Part shown: positions 1-5,441 of the stretch, in pieces
How the letters are laid out: each line of letters begins with the position of its first letter
Position numbering within the stretch: the stretch's first letter is position 1
Origin: Dehalococcoidales bacterium
GTDB lineage: Bacteria > Chloroflexota > Dehalococcoidia > Dehalococcoidales > UBA3254
Length of the DNA: 18,756 nucleotides
Assembly: GCA_016926695.1 (NCBI GenBank)
Contig: JAFGOB010000072.1
Location: forward strand, 1-18,756
Direction of reading: 5' to 3'
Program-made: the position numbers and the translations under genes
Notes under the pieces: model-generated
Seen by the model: the letters and a program-made list of their open reading frames with translations, nothing else
Told to the model about the DNA's origin: nothing
Database searches by the model: none

Positions 1-31
1 ACATAATCCAAACAAACCGCCTATCTTGAAT

Positions 32-433
32 CTAGATGGTCACACAACTAAAGCTATATCCGGTTAATAACAATAGGCCGAAACATTCAGAAGATCTTTG
101 ACCCTCGGATTCTGTTTTGAACTGGTCTTCAAAGCTCGAAATCCGGTTGTCCAGATTTTTCACCATCTCCGGTAAGTTTTCGAGCTTCGATACTTTATCC
201 GCGATGCTCGAAAGGACCTCCTGGTTTCGAGTATCACTTTGTGTCTCTTTTGATTTAGTGCTCATATCATCCTCCATAATGATTTTCGAGCTTCTGGCAA
301 TCTGCCTGGACTGAATCCAGGTTCGAGCTTCAGCGTCGTGCAAATGAAGCTCGAGTTCTTCCCGGAGTGTTTTTTTCGGGTTCTTCGGATAAATTCGAGC
401 TTCACAAATTGGGCAAATCGCATATTTCGACAT
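32..433 (-). CDS. Unrecognised small protein: Cys/His cluster plus coiled coil
   Basis: I do not recognise this 133-aa protein. Near the N-terminus is CPIC (residues 8-11), followed about 18 residues later by HLHD, a spacing that could make a C2H2-like zinc site. Residues about 70-110 have hydrophobic residues in heptad-like spacing (I, V, L, L, M, V, L, I, F), suggesting a coiled coil. The last 17 residues are hydrophobic and look unlike the rest. The ATG is preceded by TAGGAAAAA, a fair ribosome binding site. The coding DNA carries seven copies of a 10-bp motif in all three codon phases (see the repeat entry), so the DNA may be under constraint separate from the protein. The gene is AT-rich compared with the core genes to the right. 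A DNA-binding protein is a guess only, and the frame might be a by-product of a cis-acting array. Confidence 0.5.
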   Translation of the reverse strand: MSKYAICPICEARIYPKNPKKTLREELELHLHDAEARTWIQSRQIARSSKIIMEDDMSTKSKETQSDTRNQEVLSSIADKVSKLENLPEMVKNLDNRISSFEDQFKTESEGQRSSECFGLLLLTGYSFSCVTI

Positions 434-474
434 GGTTTTTCCTACAATGTCACAGTATTATCCGGAAGCTCGAA
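131..474. repeat. Array of eight 10-bp TTCGAGCTTC motifs, partly mirror-symmetric
   Basis: Copies with at most one mismatch to TTCGAGCTTC or its complement GAAGCTCGAA lie at 131-140(-), 179-188(+), 203-212(-), 285-294(+), 322-331(+), 346-355(-), 394-403(+) and 465-474(-). A weaker copy is at 226-235. Centre-to-centre spacings are 48, 24, 82, 37, 24, 48 and 71. The triplets 131/179/203 and 322/346/394 mirror each other exactly, in position and orientation, about 267. The copies inside the minus-strand gene fall in all three codon phases, encoding EAR, LEL, RSSK, SSI, KLE and SSF, so this is a DNA repeat and not a protein repeat. I saw no other copy elsewhere in the window by eye. Protein-binding sites are the natural reading; the binder is unknown. 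Confidence 0.8.
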
Positions 475-481
475 TAGTCAA
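454..481 (-). promoter_or_regulatory. Possible promoter of the Cys/His small gene with embedded motif
   Basis: On the minus strand TTGACT (481-476) is followed by the motif copy at 465-474 and then by GATAATACT, which offers -10-like hexamers with 13 to 16 bp spacing. The spacing is short of ideal, so the promoter call is weak. If it is right, the motif lies between the -35 and -10 elements and would act as an operator. The start codon lies about 20 bases further on. Confidence 0.35.
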
Positions 482-568
482 AACTTAGCCTCAATAAATA
501 AAAGGTGAGGTAGTTAACAGTTTGAATAATTAAGATAATCGATGATAACGCGATACTTTACGACGAAC

Positions 569-597
569 TTGAACAAGAAAGAGTAAGTTAATATAAT
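569..597 (+). promoter_or_regulatory. Sigma-70-like promoter upstream of the FRG gene
   Basis: TTGAAC at 569-574 and a perfect TATAAT at 592-597 are separated by 17 bp. Transcription would start near 604, leaving a leader of about 215 nt before the FRG gene. The rest of 475-818 is AT-rich and contains no convincing gene. It does contain a short inverted repeat, GAACTAT at 627-633 with ATAGTTC at 655-661, which could fold in that leader. Confidence 0.45.
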
Positions 598-818
598 GAA
601 TTTTGTTTGTTGTGCAATTCTAGATAGAACTATTTAAAAATCGTAACTAGCTTTATAGTTCGTCTGGATGCTTATTCAAAAGGGACAAGAGGAAATGGAG
701 AGGCAACGGTAAGCTATGGCAACTACCTCATATATGCAATAAAGATACCGCCGAAAGTAGACCCTTAGATGATACTCGATTATTCATTTTTGATACTTGA
801 GCAAGGAGAGGCGAATCA

Positions 819-1703
819 ATGAGCGAAAACAAGTCTTTTGGTTACCACCAGGAGACAGTAAGGGGAGTCAAGGAATTGATCGCTAAGTTGGAGTCGATTG
901 GTGACACCTTTGCCTTCAGGTCACAAAAGTGGGATTACGACCTACAGACCAGCCTAGAGAGATACTGCTGGAAGTTAAATCTTAGCCTCGATGCCTGCGC
1001 TACGGACATTGAAGAAAACATGATACGGCAATTCAGACGAGTGTACGTTGGAGATGATGATGACCTTGTACAGAATGATACTCTGTATTGTCTATCGCTC
1101 ATGCGTCATTATGGGGCTCCCGCTCGTATTCTCGATGTAACGTATTCATTTTATGTCGCAGTATATTTTGCCCTTGAATGTGCTTTTGACAGTATACCTC
1201 CTTGGACCGTGGGTGAGAGCACAACCAACTCTGAAAGGCAAGTAAAGTGCGCGGTATGGTGCATTAATAAAGTCTGGTTAAGCCAGACTTTTGCAGACAG
1301 GTATCCGAGTTTAAGCTCCATTGAGAAGCAAAGAGCGGCCGGTGATCGTGACGAAAGCTCCTTTTTAAACCTGTACATGAACAATGAGCAACTCAATATG
1401 GCTCTAATAGACAGACCAAACCGTCTTCATACTAGGCTAAATCTTCAACAAGGTGCATTCATTATTCCTGGTAATATCAAGAAGTCTCTGATGGATAACA
1501 TGATGCCGATTGATCAACTAAACCTTAAAAAGTTTATCTGCATCATTAGAATCGATGAACTCAAAGACCAATTTGAACATTTTAGGAGAATGAACTTAAC
1601 CAGAGCTGGCTTGTTCCCTGGTTTAGACGGATTCGCTCAAGGAATGAAATATCACTTAGACTACTTCAGGCGTTATAAGCAATGGAGGGCAAACCACTTC
1701 TAA
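819..1703 (+). CDS. FRG domain-containing protein
   Basis: This 294-aa protein matches the FRG domain pattern. Residues 31-36 read FAFRSQ, where the name-giving F-R-G/Q element has Ser instead of Gly. Residues 95-108 read MRHYGAPARILDVT, the equivalent of the usual QHYGxPTRLLDWT block, followed by a hydrophobic AVYFALECA segment. The start is supported by AAGGAGAGG about 8 bases before the ATG. FRG proteins have no settled biochemical role; they are common in accessory DNA and some lie among phage-defence genes (family knowledge, general). No signal peptide or membrane segment is visible, so it is probably cytosolic. It stands alone: upstream is a small divergent gene, downstream a broken gene. 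AT-rich composition agrees with acquisition by transfer. The family call is good; the function is unknown. Confidence 0.8.
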   Translation: MSENKSFGYHQETVRGVKELIAKLESIGDTFAFRSQKWDYDLQTSLERYCWKLNLSLDACATDIEENMIRQFRRVYVGDDDDLVQNDTLYCLSLMRHYGAPARILDVTYSFYVAVYFALECAFDSIPPWTVGESTTNSERQVKCAVWCINKVWLSQTFADRYPSLSSIEKQRAAGDRDESSFLNLYMNNEQLNMALIDRPNRLHTRLNLQQGAFIIPGNIKKSLMDNMMPIDQLNLKKFICIIRIDELKDQFEHFRRMNLTRAGLFPGLDGFAQGMKYHLDYFRRYKQWRANHF

Positions 1704-1768
1704 ATTTTCTAGTTACCCAAACTTTGCTAGCATTAAAACAGAGTATGTTTTTCCATTAGTTTTTGATT

Positions 1769-2042
1769 ATGAAGTGCAATAGAATTAAGCAAAATATAGT
1801 ATTCGAAATATTCAGGTTAAGAATCACTGTCGTTTTATTATTGTCATTTTTAGTCTTTTTTTTCAGGGTGTGTAAATTCACCCTCGAATTATAGTGAATC
1901 GACGAAAGATATTAAAACACCCACGCCAAACATGTCGATGTCCTCTATATCCAAGAATACCATAATGACTGTTGCACAAGTTGTTGCTGAAGCCAATCCT
2001 TCTGTTGTTCAAATTGTTACTGGGTGTTCCGGAGTACTTTGA
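1769..2042 (+). pseudogene. Broken N-terminus of a lipoprotein trypsin-like (HtrA-type) protease
   Basis: Reading from the ATG at 1769 gives a basic start and a hydrophobic run, ITVVLLLSFLVFFF. This frame then stops near 1896. Dropping one T from the run of eight Ts at 1856-1863 joins it to a second frame that reads FFSGC, a lipobox, then a Ser/Thr/Pro-rich linker and VAQVVAEANPSVVQIVTG before a TGA at 2040-2042. The segment VAEANPSVVQIVTG resembles the start of the catalytic domain in HtrA/DegP-like serine proteases, where it precedes the SGSGFII region. The remaining catalytic domain is missing. So I see a probable +1 frameshift plus truncation. A 7-bp hairpin, GAGCCAC with GTGGCTC, follows at 2041-2059. 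No strong ribosome binding site precedes the ATG. The HtrA likeness is short, so the assignment is tentative. Confidence 0.45.
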
Positions 2043-2120
2043 GCCACGGTGGGTGGCTCTAAACGACCGAAATACCCAGCATTTTATTAGGTTCTGTTTA
2101 AAGATTATGATTTTACCCGG

Positions 2121-2390
2121 CTAAGGCAAGTCCGAGCGAAATTCTCGCATATCCACATAATTATCGATTATTTCTTTTATAGTATGGAACTTTGATGCAT
2201 ACTCAATAATATGGTCACGTGTATCCTGTGACCAACCCTCCTCCTGTGTTTCTAAAATAGCGGCCATGAGAAGGATATTAAGGGCAACTGAATAGTTTGC
2301 ACGCATCCCTCGGTCGATAAGAGCTCTATACGTTTCTCTTATATATTTATCAATTTCATCGTTAATCACTACCGTTCTTTTTACTGCCAT
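2121..2390 (-). CDS. Small ribbon-helix-helix-like regulator
   Basis: An 89-aa protein. The N-terminus KRTVVINDEIDKYI looks like the beta strand and first helix of a ribbon-helix-helix (Arc/CopG type) domain. NYSVALNILLMAAIL, about 18 residues on, would be the second helix. The C-terminal half is charged and helical. The ATG has GGAGTG about 6 bases upstream. Three tandem 8-bp repeats cover its likely promoter, as expected for a self-repressing RHH protein. Such proteins are often antitoxins or plasmid copy-control repressors, but no toxin gene is visible next to it; the next gene in its direction is the broken lipoprotein gene on the opposite strand. Confidence is good that this is a gene and moderate for the fold. 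Confidence 0.6.
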   Translation of the reverse strand: MAVKRTVVINDEIDKYIRETYRALIDRGMRANYSVALNILLMAAILETQEEGWSQDTRDHIIEYASKFHTIKEIIDNYVDMREFRSDLP

Positions 2391-2411
2391 ATTTCACTCC
2401 AATATTTGTCA

Positions 2412-2466
2412 TACTATCGTACTATCATACTATCATACCTATTATTCTATTTCAAGACAGTATGAT
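2412..2466 (-). promoter_or_regulatory. Promoter and tandem 8-bp operator of the RHH gene
   Basis: TACTATCG (2412-2419), TACTATCA (2420-2427) and TACTATCA (2428-2435) are head-to-tail repeats, with TACC following. An inverted copy, AGTATGAT, is at 2459-2466. On the minus strand a promoter fits: TTGAAA (2455-2450), 17 bp, TAGTAT (2432-2427), so the repeats cover the -10 box and start site. Ribbon-helix-helix repressors of the CopG and omega type bind short tandem repeats in this way (family knowledge). Binding by the adjacent gene product is inference. Confidence 0.6.
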
Positions 2467-2702
2467 TTGCTGGACATGAGACATCAATCAGATAGTTAGC
2501 CATACTTGTAGCGCTGCCCTGAAAGTTCTACATTTTAAACTACTTGGGCTGCCGGATTGAATATATATTGAAGCGATCTATGGAGCCGATTTTAAACACA
2601 GTTCTATATAAGCTAACATTTCCACGGAAAAGTCATAGAAAAGACTTCAACTGAAGCGAAACGTTCTTTGAAAAGAGGATTAGTTCTAGGTATAGTCCCA
2701 TT

Positions 2703-2778
2703 TGGTGGAGCCGGTGGGATTCGAACCCGCTACCTCTTGAATGCAAATCAAGCGTTCTCCCAAGTGAACTACGGCCCC
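2703..2778 (-). tRNA. tRNA-Ala (anticodon TGC)
   Basis: The minus strand folds as a full cloverleaf with an encoded CCA (2705-2703). The acceptor stem GGGGCCG/CGGCTCC has G3-U70, the alanine identity pair. The D stem is GTTC/GAAC, and the anticodon stem CTTGA/TCAAG holds the loop TTTGCAT with anticodon TGC. The T stem is GCGGG/CCCAC with loop TTCGAAT. Oddities are C15 and A48 in place of the usual G15-C48 Levitt pair, and a C50-A64 mismatch in the T stem. It may work with reduced stability or be slightly decayed. The 3' end faces the AT-rich island, as expected at an integration site. Confidence 0.85.
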
Positions 2779-2854
2779 TATTTTTTCTGCCGTAGTTAAC
2801 CGTGAACTACGGCCCCTATTTTTTCTGCCGTAGTTAACCGTGAACTACGGCCCC
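2764..2854. repeat. 38-bp tandem repeat containing the tRNA-Ala 5' end
   Basis: Units at 2764-2801 and 2802-2839 are identical, followed by a partial unit at 2840-2854. Each unit begins with the complement of the first 15 nt of tRNA-Ala (GTGAACTACGGCCCC on the plus strand), so the tRNA 5' end occurs three times, once in the real gene. Inside each unit GCCGTAGTT and AACTACGGC form a 9-bp hairpin. On the plus strand the hairpin is followed by a run of six Ts and so also resembles a weak intrinsic terminator pointing right. The repeats lie in the predicted tRNA precursor leader. Confidence 0.85.
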
Positions 2855-2874
2855 TTCCTCTGCGGTACCTCTTT

Positions 2875-2903
2875 AATCTACCAAAATCAGGCTGGATTAT
2901 CAA
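2875..2903 (-). promoter_or_regulatory. Promoter for tRNA-Ala
   Basis: On the minus strand TTGATA (2903-2898) and TAGATT (2880-2875) are separated by exactly 17 bp. Transcription would start near 2868 and cross the 38-bp repeats before reaching the mature tRNA 5' end at 2778. Confidence 0.5.
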
Positions 2904-2947
2904 GTTAATACATTGTACAATAAGTCGTACTACCCGCCGGTTGACAG

Positions 2948-3496
2948 GTGAATATGCGCAATATAACCAGGGACCTTATCATTATTCTTGTCCTTGCCAT
3001 CATTATTTTACTGGTTGCACGCTTCGTACTGGGCAGCTATATTATTGCCGGCGAAAGCATGCATCCCGGCTTGCAGAAAAACCAGCACCTCCTGGTCTAC
3101 CGGCCGGCTTACGCCTTTTCCCATCCCGATCGCGGCGATATCGTCTATTACCGTTCACCGGAAGGCACTCCCTTCCAGCTTAAACGGGTCATAGGCGTCC
3201 CCGGCGATCTGGCGGAAGTCCGCAGCGGCGATGTTTATATCAATAAAACCCGTCTGGTTGAACCCTATATCTTCGAGCAGCCGGAATATACGCTCGAACC
3301 GTTTGTGGTACCCCCGGGAAATTACTTTGTCCTGGGAGACAACCGCAATAACAGCAGCGATTCATCTTCCGGCTGGACCGTACCCGAAGATAATATCCAG
3401 GGCAAGGCCTGGATCGTTGTCTGGCCTTTTGCCAATTGGGGCGATGCAGGCAACTACTCCCTGGACTCACAGCTTGAGCCCTATGTATCCCACTGA
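2948..3496 (+). CDS. lepB: Signal peptidase I, copy 1 of 3
   Basis: Type I signal peptidase: a membrane serine protease that removes signal peptides from exported proteins outside the membrane. It has one N-terminal membrane segment (residues 10-28) and then the catalytic domain. The nucleophile is S37 in GESMHPG and the general base is K79 in LKRVIGVPGD. Also present are RGDIV (62-66) and the GDNRNNSSDS box. The residue after that box is Ser where copy 2 has the more usual Arg. At 182 aa it is the short Gram-positive-like form with no second membrane segment. The start is uncertain: GTG at 2948 or ATG at 2954, neither with an ideally spaced ribosome binding site. This is the most divergent of the three tandem copies and is separated from copy 2 by 175 bp, so it may be transcribed on its own. 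Confidence 0.9.
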   Translation: MNMRNITRDLIIILVLAIIILLVARFVLGSYIIAGESMHPGLQKNQHLLVYRPAYAFSHPDRGDIVYYRSPEGTPFQLKRVIGVPGDLAEVRSGDVYINKTRLVEPYIFEQPEYTLEPFVVPPGNYFVLGDNRNNSSDSSSGWTVPEDNIQGKAWIVVWPFANWGDAGNYSLDSQLEPYVSH

Positions 3497-3671
3497 TTAT
3501 ACATGGTAAAAAGAATTACTGTGTGCAACGGCGCCTGCGATCCAGGTTATTTCCCTCCTTTCTTAATACCCCGGCAGGCTCTCATTCTGATGGCGCGGAT
3601 ACATTAAGCGATGGTGTAGCCGGCAGTCTTGAAGTATAATTGAATCTAGTGAATGCACGAAGGGAGCGGAT

Positions 3672-4235
3672 ATGAAAGGTTTTGCACGCGAGATGCTCAT
3701 CACCCTGGGACTGGCGCTGGTTATTTATCTGCTTCTCCAACTGGTTATCCAGAGCAGTATCGTAAACAATATCAGCATGCAGCCGACACTGATAGAAGGA
3801 CAGCGTCTCATCATCGGCAAAGTAGCCTACACCTTCAGCGAGCCCCAGCGCGGCGATATCGTTGTTGTCCGCCCTCCCGTTGAAACCAACACGGAATATG
3901 TTAAACGTCTGATAGGCCTTCCTGGTGATACCGTGGAGATAGATGACGGCAAGCTTTATCTGAACGGCATACCCCTGGATGAACCTTATCTAAAGGAAGA
4001 CATCAAGTCCGGTTTTTCCCCCTATGTCGTCCCTGAAGGCCGCTATTTTCTGATGGGGGACAACCGTAACCACAGCAACGATTCCCGCAGAGGCTGGACT
4101 GTCACCAGGCAGGACATTGTGGGCAAGGCCTGGCTGCGGATCTGGCCGCTGAATAAATGGGGTTCAGTGGGCAATTATCCCCTGGAGCCACAATTGTCTG
4201 CCGCCGGCGCGGATACCACGGCTGCCTCCAAGTAG
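3672..4235 (+). CDS. lepB: Signal peptidase I, copy 2 of 3
   Basis: A 187-aa type I signal peptidase with one N-terminal membrane segment (about residues 9-26). The Ser/Lys dyad is S35 in NISMQPT and K78 in YVKRLIGLPGD. RGDIVVV and the GDNRNHSNDSRRGW box are intact, so it should be active in cleaving signal peptides at the outer face of the membrane. The ATG is supported by AAGGGAG about 8 bases upstream. A TATAAT at 3635-3640 is a possible -10 box, which would give this copy its own promoter. The Ala/Thr-rich tail (last 12 residues) is absent from the other copies. It resembles copy 3 more than copy 1 (shared AWLRIWPL-like C-terminal block), suggesting a later duplication. Confidence 0.92.
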   Translation: MKGFAREMLITLGLALVIYLLLQLVIQSSIVNNISMQPTLIEGQRLIIGKVAYTFSEPQRGDIVVVRPPVETNTEYVKRLIGLPGDTVEIDDGKLYLNGIPLDEPYLKEDIKSGFSPYVVPEGRYFLMGDNRNHSNDSRRGWTVTRQDIVGKAWLRIWPLNKWGSVGNYPLEPQLSAAGADTTAASK

Positions 4236-4296
4236 ATAGAAGCTTCCTTCTGGGTTATAATTATAATGATATATGGACAGGAGGAAGCTATTTACC

Positions 4297-4836
4297 TTGA
4301 AAGGTTTTATCAAAGAACTATTCATCACTCTGGGCCTGGCCCTGGCAGTCTTTCTGCTGCTCCAGACCACCATTCAAAGCAGTATCGTAGACGGCAGAAG
4401 CATGGAACCGGGACTTGAAGATAGTCAGCGCCTGATCGTTGTTAAAGCCGTCTATAACTTCAAATCGCCCGAAAGGGGTGATATTATCATTATTCATCCC
4501 CCGGTATCTCCCCAGAACCAGTGGGTCAAACGGGTCATCGGCCTGCCCGGCGATACCGTGGAGGTGAAAAACGGTACTGTTTATGTCAATGATACCCCCC
4601 TGGACGAGCCTTATATCAAGGAATCTCCCGAGTATATCCTGGCCCCATACCAGGTACCGGAAGACAACTACTTCGTCCTGGGCGACAACCGCAACGCCAG
4701 CTCGGACTCTCACCGCAAATGGACCGTGAGCAGGAAGGATATCGTCGGTGAAGTCTGGCTGCGGATCTGGCCTCTCAGCGAATGGGGAATCGTTCATGGA
4801 TATCCGCTGGATGAGGAACTTCAGGCCGATAATTAA
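4297..4836 (+). CDS. lepB: Signal peptidase I, copy 3 of 3
   Basis: Third tandem type I signal peptidase. Numbered from the upstream ATG at 4273 (187 aa), the dyad is S43 in GRSMEPG and K86 in WVKRVIGLPGD, followed by the GDNRNASSDS box. I prefer the TTG at 4297 (179 aa) because it aligns with the ATG of copy 2 (both continue with KGF) and because AGGAGG at 4279-4284 lies upstream of it, though 12 bases away. That AGGAGG falls inside the frame if 4273 is used, and nothing resembling a binding site precedes 4273. Two TATAAT boxes (4256-4261 and 4262-4267) sit just upstream. Only 27 bp separate this gene from pyrE, so the two are probably cotranscribed. Confidence 0.9.
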   Translation: MKGFIKELFITLGLALAVFLLLQTTIQSSIVDGRSMEPGLEDSQRLIVVKAVYNFKSPERGDIIIIHPPVSPQNQWVKRVIGLPGDTVEVKNGTVYVNDTPLDEPYIKESPEYILAPYQVPEDNYFVLGDNRNASSDSHRKWTVSRKDIVGEVWLRIWPLSEWGIVHGYPLDEELQADN

Positions 4837-4863
4837 TATCAGAACGTATAGAGGAGCGGATAA

Positions 4864-5433
4864 ATGACAACAGCGGTTGAAGAGCTTTTTGAAAAATCAG
4901 GAGCAGTCCTGAAAGGACACTTCCTGCTTTCATCCGGTCTGCATTCGCCGGTCTACTGGGAAAAATTCCAGGTGCTTCAATATCCCCGGTATACACAGGA
5001 GCTTTGCCGTATGATCGCGGAGCACTACCGCGACTCGAATATCCAGGTGGTGGCAGGGCCGACCACCGGTGGCATTATCCTCTCATTCGAGACAGCCAGG
5101 CAGCTCGGCCTGAGGGGAATCTTCGCGGAAAAGAAAGAAGGCAGCTCAGAGCGGGCTTTCCGCAGGGGCTTTGCCATCAGTCCGGGTGAAAGGGTATTGC
5201 TGGTAGACGATATCCTGACCACGGGAGGGTCAGTACGGGAAACTATTGACGCTATAAATAAATTGCAGGGACATCTGGTGGGAGTGGCAGTTATGGTGGA
5301 CCGCTCCACCGCACCGCTGGATTTCGGCGTACCCCTGTTCAGTTGCCTGCGTACCGCTGCTGTCACCTATAAACCGGACCGGTGCCCTCTCTGCGCGGCC
5401 GGTCTTCCCCTTATCAAACGCGGCAGCAGCTAG
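4864..5433 (+). CDS. pyrE: Orotate phosphoribosyltransferase
   Basis: Transfers phosphoribosyl from PRPP to orotate to give OMP in pyrimidine synthesis, in the cytosol. Evidence: the substrate loop region HFLLSSGLHSPVYWEKF near residue 20, GPTTGGIIL (about 61-69), the flexible-loop lysines in AEKKEG, and the PRPP motif VLLVDDILTTGGS (about 106-118). At 189 aa the length is normal. The C-terminus carries CPLC, a Cys pair seen in some PyrE subfamilies; its role is unknown to me. The ATG is supported by GAGGAG 8 bases upstream. It follows signal peptidase copy 3 by 27 bp and ends 8 bp from the convergent GGDEF gene. Confidence 0.95.
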   Translation: MTTAVEELFEKSGAVLKGHFLLSSGLHSPVYWEKFQVLQYPRYTQELCRMIAEHYRDSNIQVVAGPTTGGIILSFETARQLGLRGIFAEKKEGSSERAFRRGFAISPGERVLLVDDILTTGGSVRETIDAINKLQGHLVGVAVMVDRSTAPLDFGVPLFSCLRTAAVTYKPDRCPLCAAGLPLIKRGSS

Positions 5434-5441
5434 CAGAAGCA

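Noticed and set aside
131..403. Motif copies as a repeat in the protein sequence
   Set aside because: The copies fall in three codon phases and both orientations, giving unrelated peptides.
1..2700. Integrase or transposase expected in the island
   Set aside because: None of the frames in this stretch shows recombinase or transposase features.
2764..2854. Tandem repeat as a possible CRISPR array
   Set aside because: The units are head-to-tail without spacers, and the unit contains the tRNA-Ala 5' end.
2912..2921. ATTGTACAAT palindrome before the first signal peptidase gene
   Set aside because: A single 10-bp AT-rich palindrome; too little to call an operator.
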